A DNA stretch of 64,000 nucleotides from Streptomyces fagopyri (lineage in GTDB: Bacteria > Actinomycetota > Actinomycetes > Streptomycetales > Streptomycetaceae): NCBI RefSeq assembly GCF_009498275.1, contig NZ_CP045643.1, forward strand, positions 7,998,001 to 8,062,000. Direction: 5' to 3'. The notes under the pieces were generated by a model. That model searched no databases and was not told where the DNA came from. It saw only the letters and a program-made list of their open reading frames with translations. The translations under genes and the position numbers were made by a program. Positions 43,410-51,813 of the stretch are shown in pieces. Position 1 is the first letter of the stretch, and the number at the start of each line of letters is the position of its first letter.

Positions 43410-44015
43410 ATGGTCTCCGAGAACTCCGACGCCTCGGCCGCCGAGTCGTCCGCGCTGGCGTTGAAGATACTGGTCGCCGGCGGGTTCGGCGTGGGGAAGA
43501 CCACCCTGGTGGGCGCGGTCAGCGAGATCCGCCCGTTGCGCACCGAGGAACTGCTGAGCGAGGCGGGCCAGTCGGTGGACGACACCGAGGGAGTGGACCG
43601 CAAAGCCACGACCACCGTCGCCATGGACTTCGGCCGCATCACCATCCGCTCCGGTCTCTCCCTCTACCTCTTCGGCACCCCGGGGCAGGACCGGTTCTGG
43701 TTCCTCTGGGACGAACTGTCGCTGGGCGCGCTCGGCGCCGTCGTCCTCGCGGACACCCGACGACTCGAGGACTGCTTTCCCGCGGTGGACTACTTCGAGC
43801 ACCGGCACATCCCCTTCGTGGTGGCCGTCAACTGCTTCGCGGGCGCCCGGGCCTACGGAGCCCAGGACGTGTCCCGCGCCCTCGACCTCGACCGGGGCAC
43901 ACCCGTGGTGCTCTGCGACGCCCGTGACCGCGACTCCGGGAAAGAGGTGCTGATCCGACTGGTGGAGTACGCCGGGCGGGTGCACACCGCCCGGCTGCTC
44001 GACTCCGTCGGCTGA
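43410..44015 (+). CDS. cvnD: Conservon GTPase CvnD
   Basis: This 201-residue GTP-binding protein has the P-loop ILVAGGFGVGKTTLVGAVSE (G1), a conserved Thr region (GVDRKATTTVAMDFGRI, G2), LFGTPGQDRFWFLWDELS (G3, with DTPG replaced by GTPG) and VVAVNCFAG (NxxC in place of NKxD, as in this family). It is the MglA/Ras-like switch of the conservon. GAGGG lies nine bases before the ATG. Confidence 0.93.
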   Translation: MVSENSDASAAESSALALKILVAGGFGVGKTTLVGAVSEIRPLRTEELLSEAGQSVDDTEGVDRKATTTVAMDFGRITIRSGLSLYLFGTPGQDRFWFLWDELSLGALGAVVLADTRRLEDCFPAVDYFEHRHIPFVVAVNCFAGARAYGAQDVSRALDLDRGTPVVLCDARDRDSGKEVLIRLVEYAGRVHTARLLDSVG

Positions 44016-44051
44016 GGCATCCACGTCGCAGGAGGCCCAAGGACGAACGCC

Positions 44052-44480
44052 CTAGTCCGCCACCGCGGAGTAGGCGAGAATCTTGTCGATGCGCACGCGG
44101 ACGAGGAGTTCGCCCGGGACGCCGTTGCGCCTGCCGAACTCCTCCGCCCGCTCCGCGCCCATGTAGCGGCCGCCGATGCGGGCGGCCCAGTGGCGCAACT
44201 CGTCAGGCTCCTCGGACAGTTCGGCCCGGCCCTCCAGTACCACGAAGCCGAACGGCGGCCGGTCGTCGTCCACGCAGAGGGCGACTCGGCCGTCACGGGC
44301 CAGGTTCCGCCCCTTCACGGTCTCCTTCGATGTGTTGAAGACCAGGTCGTCGCCGTCCAGCAGGAACCAGATCGGTGCCACGTGCGGACTTCCGTCCGCC
44401 CGGACGGTCGAAAGTTTTCCGGTGCGGGTGCCGTCTGAGACGAACGCCCGCCACTGCTCGTCGGTCATCTTCTGTGCCAT
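44052..44480 (-). CDS. PPOX class, probable F420-dependent oxidoreductase
   Basis: This 142-residue split-barrel flavin/F420-binding protein reads WRAFVSDGTRTGKLSTVRAD, GSPHVAPIWFLLDGDDLVFN, TSKETVKGRNLARDGRVALC and YMGAERAEEFGRR. The pattern is that of actinobacterial PPOX-class F420 enzymes that reduce diverse substrates. The ATG at 44480 has AAGGAGG eight bases upstream. It lies leftward between the conservon and an orphan LC7 gene, whose start is 92 bases away, divergent. Confidence 0.88.
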   Translation of the reverse strand: MAQKMTDEQWRAFVSDGTRTGKLSTVRADGSPHVAPIWFLLDGDDLVFNTSKETVKGRNLARDGRVALCVDDDRPPFGFVVLEGRAELSEEPDELRHWAARIGGRYMGAERAEEFGRRNGVPGELLVRVRIDKILAYSAVAD

Positions 44481-44572
44481 GCCCCCATCCTCCTTGCCCG
44501 GAGGGCGGCCGTGGGGAAGGCTGGCTGGTCGAATCCTCCGGTCAGGGGGAGTCACCACACGGGGAGACGGAC

Positions 44573-44986
44573 ATGGAGCAGAACACGGGACTCGGCTGGT
44601 TGCTGGACGATCTGACCGAGCGCGTCGAACACGTACGGCACGCGTTGGTGCTCTCCAACGACGGGCTGGTGACGGGTGCGAGCACGGGACTGCGACGCGA
44701 GGACGCCGAACACCTGGCGGCGGTCTCGTCAGGTCTGCACAGTCTGGCCAAGGGCTCGGGCCGTCACTTCGGCGCGGGTCAGGTACGCCAGACGATGATC
44801 GAGTTCGACGAAGCGGTGCTCTTCGTCACCGCGGCCGGCGACGGCAGCTGTCTGTGCGTTCTCAGCGCCGCGGAGGCCGACATCGGTCAGGTCGCCTACG
44901 AGATGACCCTGCTGGTGAACCGTGTCGGCGAACACCTGCGCGTGGACACACGCCAGCCGGAACGATCCCCCTCACTGGACTCCTGA
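44573..44986 (+). CDS. Orphan Roadblock/LC7 protein, CvnB paralogue
   Basis: This 137-residue protein repeats the CvnB pattern almost line by line: GLGWLLDDLTERVEHVRHAL, VLSNDGLVTGASTGLRREDA, GQVRQTMIEFDEAVLFVTAA and VAYEMTLLVNRVGEHLRV. It has no adjacent CvnC or CvnD of its own. It may compete with or replace CvnB in the nearby conservon complex, or serve another GTPase. The ATG is preceded by GGGGAGA. It probably arose by duplication and later loss or relocation. Confidence 0.88.
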   Translation: MEQNTGLGWLLDDLTERVEHVRHALVLSNDGLVTGASTGLRREDAEHLAAVSSGLHSLAKGSGRHFGAGQVRQTMIEFDEAVLFVTAAGDGSCLCVLSAAEADIGQVAYEMTLLVNRVGEHLRVDTRQPERSPSLDS

Positions 44987-45113
44987 CCTGCGGAGACGGC
45001 GCTCGCGGCCGAGTTATCCACAGGCGCCCCGCAAGATCCCGCGAACCGGCTACGGTTTTTCTCGAAGCAAGCGCACACCGGCGCGAGCACCGTACTCCAC
45101 GGGGGAGACCGCC

Positions 45114-46163
45114 ATGTCCGGCAACACCATCACGCAGTCCGTCACCTTGTCCCTCGCCCGCGCCGCCCGGGAACTGGAGCTCAGGCGCGGCGAGTTCGAC
45201 CTGGCCGTACACCTCGGACACGTACGCACGGTCCCCGACGAAGGGGGAGGCGGACGCCGGGTCACCCATGCGGAGATCGACCGCGTGCGTTCCCAGGACG
45301 GCTTTCCCGACTCGCTGCGAGAGCGCGTCAAGGCCGTCGGCACGGCAGAGGGCGCCGCCCTCATGGGCATCTCCACCGCCAGGTTCACGCGCCTCGCGCG
45401 CCTGGGCCTCGTGGTGCCGGTCAAGGTCTATCTGAACCGCTACCGGGCCGTGGTCTGGCTCTACCTCGCAGAGGACCTGCGCCGGTTCCCGACCGACAGG
45501 CAGAACGCTCCGCTGCTCAAGGGCCGCACGCCCGAGGGGCTCCGCGACCAGCTGGAGGCCGGCCTGGACCGCCGGCCCCGCAACTGGCGTGGCCGGAACA
45601 TGGGATTCCAGCTGCGCCAGGCGGAAGGACCCTGGGCGAGGGCAGCGGTCGTGGCCTCCCTGCTCGACCCCGTCCAGGTGGAGGAGGTCGTCACATATCC
45701 GCACGAGCGCGCCTGCCTGGACCGCTTCCGCCCCGAACGCCCCTCCCACGGCGCACCGGACTCGCCCGCCGCGCGCATCGTCTCCCGGATCATGACAGCC
45801 GACGACCCTGACGAGATCAGCTGGCTCCGCGCCGACCTCGGTCAAGCCGTCGCGGAAGCACGGGAGACCGAGCCCGCACCGCGTCCGACGCTGCGGCCAG
45901 GGCCCGGCGTCGCCCCGGAACCGGCCGGATGGTTCTCGGAGGGTCCGCTCCCGGCGGCCGCCCGCCCGGCTCCTTCAGCTCCGGCCGCGCTCGCTCCGGC
46001 CGCCTCGGTGCCGGGAGTCGCCGGGCGGGGAGTCCCTGGGCCGGGCGTCTCTCCGACGGTGCCTTCGCGGCCGGAGACAGCCACCGCCGAAGACCTGCCC
46101 GAGGCCGGGGAACGCGGGCGGCAGCGCGGGCTGCTCGGCTGGTTGCGCCGCGGAAGCACCTGA
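45114..46163 (+). CDS. DUF6397 family protein
   Basis: This 349-residue protein has a conserved N-terminal two-thirds: SLARAARELELRRGEFDLAV, RVTHAEIDRVRSQDGFPDSL, MGISTARFTRLARLGLVVPV, KVYLNRYRAVVWLYLAEDLR. These look like helix-turn-helix modules joined by a wing, so DNA binding is possible. The last 110 residues are Pro/Ala-rich and end GLLGWLRRGST. The family is confined to actinomycetes and uncharacterised. The ATG is preceded by GGGGGAGA. Confidence 0.82.
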   Translation: MSGNTITQSVTLSLARAARELELRRGEFDLAVHLGHVRTVPDEGGGGRRVTHAEIDRVRSQDGFPDSLRERVKAVGTAEGAALMGISTARFTRLARLGLVVPVKVYLNRYRAVVWLYLAEDLRRFPTDRQNAPLLKGRTPEGLRDQLEAGLDRRPRNWRGRNMGFQLRQAEGPWARAAVVASLLDPVQVEEVVTYPHERACLDRFRPERPSHGAPDSPAARIVSRIMTADDPDEISWLRADLGQAVAEARETEPAPRPTLRPGPGVAPEPAGWFSEGPLPAAARPAPSAPAALAPAASVPGVAGRGVPGPGVSPTVPSRPETATAEDLPEAGERGRQRGLLGWLRRGST

Positions 46164-46187
46164 CAACCTGACGAGCTCGCCCACCAT

Positions 46188-47054
46188 CTACAGCGCGCGG
46201 AACAGACCCTCCTGGACGACCGAGACGAGCAGGCGTCCCTTCTGGTCGTAGATGCGTCCTCGGGCAAGCCCCCGCCCGCCGGTTGCGATGGGCGACTCCT
46301 GGTCGTACAGGAACCACTCGTCCGCCCGGAACGGCCGGTGGAACCACATGGCGTGGTCGAGCGAGGCCATGTCGAAGCCGCGCGGACCCCACAACGGCTC
46401 CACCGGGATGCGGACGGCGTCCAGGAGGGTCATGTCACTCGCGTACGTGAGGGCGCACGTGTGGACGAGAGGGTCGTCGCCCAGCGGTCCCACGGCCCGC
46501 ATCCACACCGCGCTGCGCGGCTCCGCGTCCTTGATCTCGTCCGGCGTCCAGCGCAGCCGGTCCACGTACCGGATGTCGAACGGCTGGCGGCGCGCCATGC
46601 GTTCCAACGCCTCCGGAAGTGTGCCCAGGTGCTTGGAGATCTCCTGCGGCAGCGTCGGCAGCGACTCGGGGTCGGGGACTTCGCGGGCCGGCGGCAGTTG
46701 GTGCTCGAACGTCCCCTCTTCGGACTTGTGAAAGGAAGCGGTCAGATTGAAGATCGTGCGCCCCTGCTGCACGGCGGTGACTCGCCGGGTCGTGAAAGAG
46801 CGCCCGTCCCGGACCCGTTCGACCTGGTACACGATCGGCACGCCCGGCCTGCCCGGACGCAGGAAGTACGCGTGCAGCGAGTGCACCGGCCGGTCGCCCT
46901 CCGTGGTGCGCCCGGCGGCGACCAGCGCCTGGCCCGCCACCTGGCCACCGAAGACACGCTGCAGCGACTCGTCCGGGCTGCGGCCACGGAAGATGTTGAC
47001 CTCGATCTTCTCCAGGTCGAGCAGGTCGACGAGTCTCTCGGCTGGGTTCGTCAT
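46188..47054 (-). CDS. tesB: Acyl-CoA thioesterase II
   Basis: This 288-residue double hot-dog protein matches TesB: NIFRGRSPDESLQRVFGGQV, AGQALVAAGRTTEGDRPVHS, LHAYFLRPGRPGVPIVYQVE in the first half, and SLDHAMWFHRPFRADEWFLY plus GRGLARGRIYDQKGRLLVSV in the second. The catalytic Asp of SLDHAMWF is present. It hydrolyses acyl-CoA to fatty acid and CoA. The start is ATG 47054, 19 bases after the helicase stop on the same strand. Confidence 0.94.
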   Translation of the reverse strand: MTNPAERLVDLLDLEKIEVNIFRGRSPDESLQRVFGGQVAGQALVAAGRTTEGDRPVHSLHAYFLRPGRPGVPIVYQVERVRDGRSFTTRRVTAVQQGRTIFNLTASFHKSEEGTFEHQLPPAREVPDPESLPTLPQEISKHLGTLPEALERMARRQPFDIRYVDRLRWTPDEIKDAEPRSAVWMRAVGPLGDDPLVHTCALTYASDMTLLDAVRIPVEPLWGPRGFDMASLDHAMWFHRPFRADEWFLYDQESPIATGGRGLARGRIYDQKGRLLVSVVQEGLFRAL

Positions 47055-47073
47055 GCGGGGAATTCTCCTGTGC

Positions 47074-49587
47074 TCACAACTGGCCGACGTCGGTGACCTT
47101 GACCACGGCACGGCCCTCCGCGTCGGACGCCGTGAGGTCGACCTCCGCGCTGATGCCCCAGTCGTGGTCGCCGTTCGGGTCGGCGAAGGTCTGACGGACG
47201 CGCCACAGGCTGTTCTGCGGCTCCTCCACGATGGACAGCAGCTTCGGACCACGGGCGTCGGGACCGGTGCCGAGGTCCTCGTACTCGTCCCAGTACTTGT
47301 CCATCGCGTCGCCCCAGGCATCGGCGTCCCAGCCGGAGTCGGCGTCCATCGCGCCCAGTTCGCCGACGTTGTCGAGCGCGGCGAGTTCGACGCGGCGGAA
47401 CATCGCGTTGCGGACGAGGACACGGAAGGCGCGGGCGTTCGCGGTGACCGGCTTGACCTGGTCGGCCTTCTCCTGGGCCTCCTCGGCCGTCATCTCCTCC
47501 GGGTTGGCGAGCTGCTCCCACTCGTCCAGCAGGCTGGAGTCGACCTGGCGCACCAACTCACCCAGCCAGGCGATCAGATCCTCCAGGTCCTCGGACTTGA
47601 GGTCGTCCGGGACGGTGTGTTCGAGGGCCTTGTAGGCGCTGGCCAGGTAGCGCAGGACAATGCCCTCGGTGCGCGCGAGCTCGTAGAAGGAGACGAACTC
47701 GGTGAAGGACATGGCGCGTTCGTACATGTCACGGATCACGGACTTCGGCGACAGCGGATGGTCGCCGACCCACGGGTGGCTCGTGCGGTAGGTGTTGTAG
47801 GCGTGGAAGAGCAACTCCTCCATCGGCTTCGGGTATGTCACGTCCTGGAGCCGCTCCATACGATCCTCGTACTCGACGCCGTCCGCCTTCATCGCGGCCA
47901 CGGCCTCGCCCCGCGCCTTGTTCTGCTGGGCCGCGAGGATCTGCCGCGGATCGTCCAGCGTGGATTCCACGACGGACACCATGTCGAGCGCGTACGACGG
48001 GGACTCGGGGTCCAGGAGGTCGAACGCGGCGAGCGCGAACGTCGACAGCGGCTGGTTGAGCGCGAAGTCCTGCTGCAGGTCGACGGTGAGGCGCACGATG
48101 CGGCCCTCGGCGTCCGGCGTGTCCAGCTTCTCGACGATGCCGCCGTCGAGAAGCGAGCGGTAGATCGCGATCGCCCGCCGGATGTGCCGCAGCTGCTGCT
48201 TGCGCGGCTCGTGGTTGTCCTCCAGCAGATGACGCATCGCCTCGAAGGCGTTCCCGGGCCGCGCGATGACCGACAGAAGCATCGTGTGGGTCACCCGGAA
48301 GCGGGAGGTGAGCGGCTCGGGTTCGGAGGAGATGAGCTTTTCGAAGGTGTTGTCCGTCCACCCGACGAAGCCCTCGGGGGCCTTCTTGCGCACCACCTTG
48401 CGACGCTTCTTCGGGTCGTCGCCGGCCTTGGCGAGGGCCTTCTCGTTCTCGATCACGTGCTCGGGAGCCTGACCGACGACGTACCCCGCCGTGTCGAAGC
48501 CCGCCCGTCCTGCGCGCCCCGCGATCTGGTGGAACTCACGGGCGCGCAGCGTGCGTACGCGATTGCCGTCGTACTTCGTCAGCGCGGTGAACAGCACGGT
48601 GCGGATGGGGACGTTGACCCCTACGCCCAGGGTGTCCGTGCCGCAGATGACCTTCAGCAGGCCGGCCTGGGCCAGCTTCTCGACCAGCCTGCGGTACTTG
48701 GGGAGCATGCCGGCGTGATGGACACCGATACCGTGGCGCACGTACCGGGAGAGGTTCTGGCCGAACTTGGTGGTGAACCGGAAATTGCCGATCAGCTCGG
48801 CGATCTGGTCCTTCTCCTCCCGGGTGCACATGTTGATGCTCATCAGCGCCTGCGCCCGCTCCACGGCCTGCGCCTGGGTGAAGTGGACGATGTAGACCGG
48901 GGCCTGCTTGGTCGCGAGCAGTTCGGTGATCGTCTCCGTCAGCGGAGTCAGCACGTACTCGTAGGACAGGGGCACGGGCCGGGTCGCCGAGCGGACCACC
49001 GACGTGGGGCGGCCGGTGCGCCGAGTGAGGTCCTTCTCGAACATCGAGACGTCGCCGAGCGTTGCCGACATCAGGATGAACTGCGCCTGGGGCAGTTCCA
49101 GGATCGGGATCTGCCACGCCCAGCCGCGGTCGGCCTCCGCGTAGAAGTGGAACTCGTCCATCACGACCTGCCCGACATCGGCGTGCTTGCCGTCCCGCAG
49201 CGCGATGGACGCCAGCACCTCGGCGGTACAGCAGATGACGGGCGCGTCGGCGTTGACGGAGGCGTCGCCGGTCAGCATGCCCACGTTCTCGGTGCCGAAG
49301 ATCTTGCACAGCTCGAAGAACTTCTCCGACACAAGCGCCTTGATCGGCGCCGTGTAGAAAGTGACCTCGTCCCGGGCGAGCGCGGCGAAGTGCGCACCCG
49401 CGGCGATCATGCTCTTCCCCGAGCCGGTGGGGGTCGAGACGATCACGTTGGCCCCGGAGACCACCTCGATCAGCGCCTCCTCCTGATGGGGGTAGAGCGT
49501 GAGACCACGTTCCCCGGCCCACGACTCGAAGGCTTCGTAGAGGGCGTCGGGATCTGCGGTCTGCGGCAGCTGATCGATAAGGGTCAC
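47074..49587 (-). CDS. Ski2-like DEAD/DEAH RNA helicase
   Basis: This 837-residue helicase has motif I VIVSTPTGSGKSMIAAGAHF, Ia YTAPIKALVSEKF, II VVMDEFHFYAEADRGWAWQ, III FILMSATLGDVSMF and VI EFHQIAGRAGRAGFDTAGYV, followed by a long C-terminal domain. This is the actinobacterial Ski2/HelY-like group, thought to unwind RNA during processing or decay. GTG 49587 begins the conserved VTLIDQLPQTADPDALYEAF; a frame open to 49803 has no family similarity. tesB follows on the same strand. Confidence 0.92.
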   Translation of the reverse strand: MTLIDQLPQTADPDALYEAFESWAGERGLTLYPHQEEALIEVVSGANVIVSTPTGSGKSMIAAGAHFAALARDEVTFYTAPIKALVSEKFFELCKIFGTENVGMLTGDASVNADAPVICCTAEVLASIALRDGKHADVGQVVMDEFHFYAEADRGWAWQIPILELPQAQFILMSATLGDVSMFEKDLTRRTGRPTSVVRSATRPVPLSYEYVLTPLTETITELLATKQAPVYIVHFTQAQAVERAQALMSINMCTREEKDQIAELIGNFRFTTKFGQNLSRYVRHGIGVHHAGMLPKYRRLVEKLAQAGLLKVICGTDTLGVGVNVPIRTVLFTALTKYDGNRVRTLRAREFHQIAGRAGRAGFDTAGYVVGQAPEHVIENEKALAKAGDDPKKRRKVVRKKAPEGFVGWTDNTFEKLISSEPEPLTSRFRVTHTMLLSVIARPGNAFEAMRHLLEDNHEPRKQQLRHIRRAIAIYRSLLDGGIVEKLDTPDAEGRIVRLTVDLQQDFALNQPLSTFALAAFDLLDPESPSYALDMVSVVESTLDDPRQILAAQQNKARGEAVAAMKADGVEYEDRMERLQDVTYPKPMEELLFHAYNTYRTSHPWVGDHPLSPKSVIRDMYERAMSFTEFVSFYELARTEGIVLRYLASAYKALEHTVPDDLKSEDLEDLIAWLGELVRQVDSSLLDEWEQLANPEEMTAEEAQEKADQVKPVTANARAFRVLVRNAMFRRVELAALDNVGELGAMDADSGWDADAWGDAMDKYWDEYEDLGTGPDARGPKLLSIVEEPQNSLWRVRQTFADPNGDHDWGISAEVDLTASDAEGRAVVKVTDVGQL

Positions 49588-49732
49588 GCCCCCATCTTGC
49601 CTGTCGACCCGGTCGATGGGGGAATCGGATGTCCGGCCGAAGATCACGAACGCTACGCTGTGGCGCCGGCGAAGCGTCACCGTACGCGGGCAACTGGACA
49701 GCGGTACAAGTGGAATGGGGCGGGGAACGGCC

Positions 49733-50527
49733 ATGATGGGACCAGCACACTCACTGTCGGGGGCCGCGGCCTGGCTCGGCGTCGGGGCAGCCGCCGCCGC
49801 CACCGGTCACACCATGCCCTGGCCGGTCCTCCTCGTGGGGGCCCTGATCTGCGCGGGAGCCGCGCTCGCCCCCGACCTGGACCACAAGGCGGCGACCATT
49901 TCGCGGGCCTTCGGGCCGATCTCACGAGGGCTGTGCGAGATCGTCGACAAGCTCTCGTACGCCGTCTACAAATCGACACGCAAGGCGGGCGACCCGCGGC
50001 GCTCCGGTGGCCACCGCACGCTGACGCACACCTGGCTGTGGGCGGTGATGATCGGCGCGGGGTCCTCGGTGATGGCGATCACCGGCGGTCGCTGGGCGGT
50101 CCTGGCGATCCTCTTCGTGCACATGGTGCTCGCGATCGAGGGGCTGCTGTGGCGGGCCGCGCGCGGGTCCAGCAGCGACGTCCTGGTCTGGCTGCTGGCC
50201 GCGACCAGCGCGTGGATCCTCGCCGGGGTCCTGGACAAGCCGGGCAACGGCTCGGACTGGCTGTTCACCGCGCCTGGCCAGGAGTACCTGTGGCTGGGCC
50301 TGCCGATCGTCCTGGGCGCGCTGGTGCACGACATCGGGGACGCGCTGACGGTGTCCGGCTGTCCGATCCTGTGGCCGATCCCGCTCGGCCGCAAGCGCTG
50401 GTACCCGATCGGGCCGCCCAAGGTGATGCGTTTCCGGGCCGGCAGCTGGGTCGAGCTCAAAGTCCTGATGCCGGTGTTCATGCTGCTCGGCGGGGTGGGC
50501 TGCGCGGCGGCGCTCAACTTCATCTGA
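49733..50527 (+). CDS. Membrane metal-dependent hydrolase (YdjM/DUF457-like)
   Basis: This 264-residue integral membrane protein with about six helices carries the family's metal-type residues: MMGPAHSLSGAAAWLG (His near the start), ALICAGAALAPDLDHKAATI (PDxDH), GHRTLTHTWLWAVM (HRxxTH) and LVHDIGDALTVSGCPILWPI (HDxxD). This is the YdjM/LexA-binding-type membrane hydrolase pattern. The substrate is unknown. The start is ATG 49733; an immediately following ATG is the alternative. Confidence 0.88.
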   Translation: MMGPAHSLSGAAAWLGVGAAAAATGHTMPWPVLLVGALICAGAALAPDLDHKAATISRAFGPISRGLCEIVDKLSYAVYKSTRKAGDPRRSGGHRTLTHTWLWAVMIGAGSSVMAITGGRWAVLAILFVHMVLAIEGLLWRAARGSSSDVLVWLLAATSAWILAGVLDKPGNGSDWLFTAPGQEYLWLGLPIVLGALVHDIGDALTVSGCPILWPIPLGRKRWYPIGPPKVMRFRAGSWVELKVLMPVFMLLGGVGCAAALNFI

Positions 50528-50535
50528 CCGACCGG

Positions 50536-50568
50536 GGGAGCGCCGCGTCCGGCGACGACGGCGCTCCC
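50536..50568. terminator. Hairpin between convergent genes
   Basis: Arms GGGAGCGCC (50536-50544) and GGCGCTCCC (50560-50568) pair perfectly around a 15-base loop, eight bases after the hydrolase stop. It could serve that gene and the convergent rpmE2. No T-run. Confidence 0.55.
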
Positions 50569-50691
50569 GCGTCCGGTGGACGTGGTCCTCGAGGGTCCGG
50601 CCAACGGGGCGCACGCGCGCCCGGCGGGTGCGGTGCTCGCGCGTCCGGTCGACGGCGCTCGCGCCCGCCCGGCGGTGACGCGGTCAGGGGC

Positions 50692-50967
50692 TCACGCCGT
50701 GTCCTTCTCGTCGCCGCCCTGCCCGGAGGTCCCGTAGCGCTTCTCGAACTGCGCGATCCGGCCCTCGGAGTCCACTGTCCGGGCCTTGCCGGTGTAGAAC
50801 GGGTGGCTTTCCGAGGAGATCTCGACATCGACGACCGGGTAGCTCTCGCCGTCGTCCCAGTCGATGGTCCGCTCGCTCGTCGCCGTGGACCGGGTGAGGA
50901 AGGCGAATCCGGCGGCGCGGTCACGGAAGACGACCGGGTGGTAGTCGGGCTGCTTGTCCTGCTGCAT
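50692..50967 (-). CDS. rpmE2: 50S ribosomal protein L31 type B (zinc-free)
   Basis: This 91-residue L31 paralogue reads [20 protein letters not shown] and [20 protein letters not shown], ending [13 protein letters not shown]. It lacks the CxxC zinc motif of the housekeeping form, so it is the C-minus type that replaces zinc-containing L31 under zinc limitation, usually under Zur. AAGGAG precedes the ATG. I see no clear Zur palindrome upstream, so regulation here is open. Confidence 0.95.
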   Translation of the reverse strand: MQQDKQPDYHPVVFRDRAAGFAFLTRSTATSERTIDWDDGESYPVVDVEISSESHPFYTGKARTVDSEGRIAQFEKRYGTSGQGGDEKDTA

Positions 50968-51009
50968 GGGTGCTCCTTGCGGGGGAAGGGCAGGCCGGGA
51001 AGGGCCCGG

Positions 51010-51480
51010 TCAGCCGGACAGGGTGTCCTCGTCCACGATGTGCATCGCGGCTTCCTCGGCCGAGGCGGCGGCGCCGTCGATGCCTACGTCGGTGGCGATC
51101 AGCCCGCTCTCCCCGTCCTCGTGGGCTCCTTCGGCAGGGGCGACGAGACGGCCGGAGCGGGCGGTGCCCACCTCGTTGTCCAGGGGTTCGCCGTCGCCGC
51201 CCTCGTAGTCGCCGATGCCGTCACCGTCGGGCTCCGCGATGTCAGGCACCTCTTCCGCGAGGCGCTGGTCCAGGGTCTCGCCGCGCATGCGCTCGGAGGC
51301 GGTCACCCCGGAGTGCTCCACCGCCCACGGCCGCTCCGGCGGGGACCAGCCACGGTCGAGCGGGTCGCCCACACCGTCGGATTCCAGGGTGTCCTCGACG
51401 TCGAGCAGCCCCGCGTCGTCCTGCACCTCGGATCCGTCGGGCTGGTAGACGTCGTCTCCCCATCCGTCGGCGCTCTCCAC
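51010..51480 (-). CDS. DUF5709 domain protein
   Basis: This 156-residue, very acidic protein includes the DUF5709 pattern: DGSEVQDDAGLLDVEDTLES, GVGDPLDRGWSPPERPWAVE and SERMRGETLDQRLAEEVPDI. It looks largely disordered, with no catalytic motif. Actinomycete members are uncharacterised. GTG at 51480 is chosen because GGAGG lies six bases upstream; the frame remains open to 51765. It lies 43 bases upstream of rpmE2 on the same strand and could be co-transcribed. Confidence 0.82.
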   Translation of the reverse strand: MESADGWGDDVYQPDGSEVQDDAGLLDVEDTLESDGVGDPLDRGWSPPERPWAVEHSGVTASERMRGETLDQRLAEEVPDIAEPDGDGIGDYEGGDGEPLDNEVGTARSGRLVAPAEGAHEDGESGLIATDVGIDGAAASAEEAAMHIVDEDTLSG

Positions 51481-51813
51481 GGGTACCTCCAGGTGATGCG
51501 GGTGAGCCCGGTCCCACCACGCTCGTCGGCGGGCACGGTCACTGGACACCGGCCCCGCCCCGCGCGAACCGGGTGGTTCCCGGACGCTCCCCGAATCGGT
51601 GCCGACATCCAGCCTTCCACTCCGGTTCGGCACCGCGCAACGCCACAGGCTCCGACGCGGGACGGACCCGTCCACGGATCGAGGCCCGAGGCACCGCTGC
51701 GACGGCCCTGCCGGACCGGCGCCGGCCGCGCCGGCGGGTCGCGCTCGCGCGCACCCGACCGCCATGGGGGCACGGCCCGCTCCCCCGTGGCGCGGGGCTC
51801 GGTCACGATCACC
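51481..51813. other. Intergenic region, no supported gene
   Basis: About 330 bases lie between the DUF5709 start and the end of the leftward ABC exporter genes. It should hold the DUF5709/rpmE2 promoter. No conserved frame, clear Zur box or strong hairpin was found. Confidence 0.4.

Noticed and set aside
51420..51510. Zur box for the DUF5709/rpmE2 unit
   Set aside because: Zinc-free L31 genes are often Zur-regulated, but I could not find a TGAAAATGATTTTCA-like palindrome upstream of either gene.
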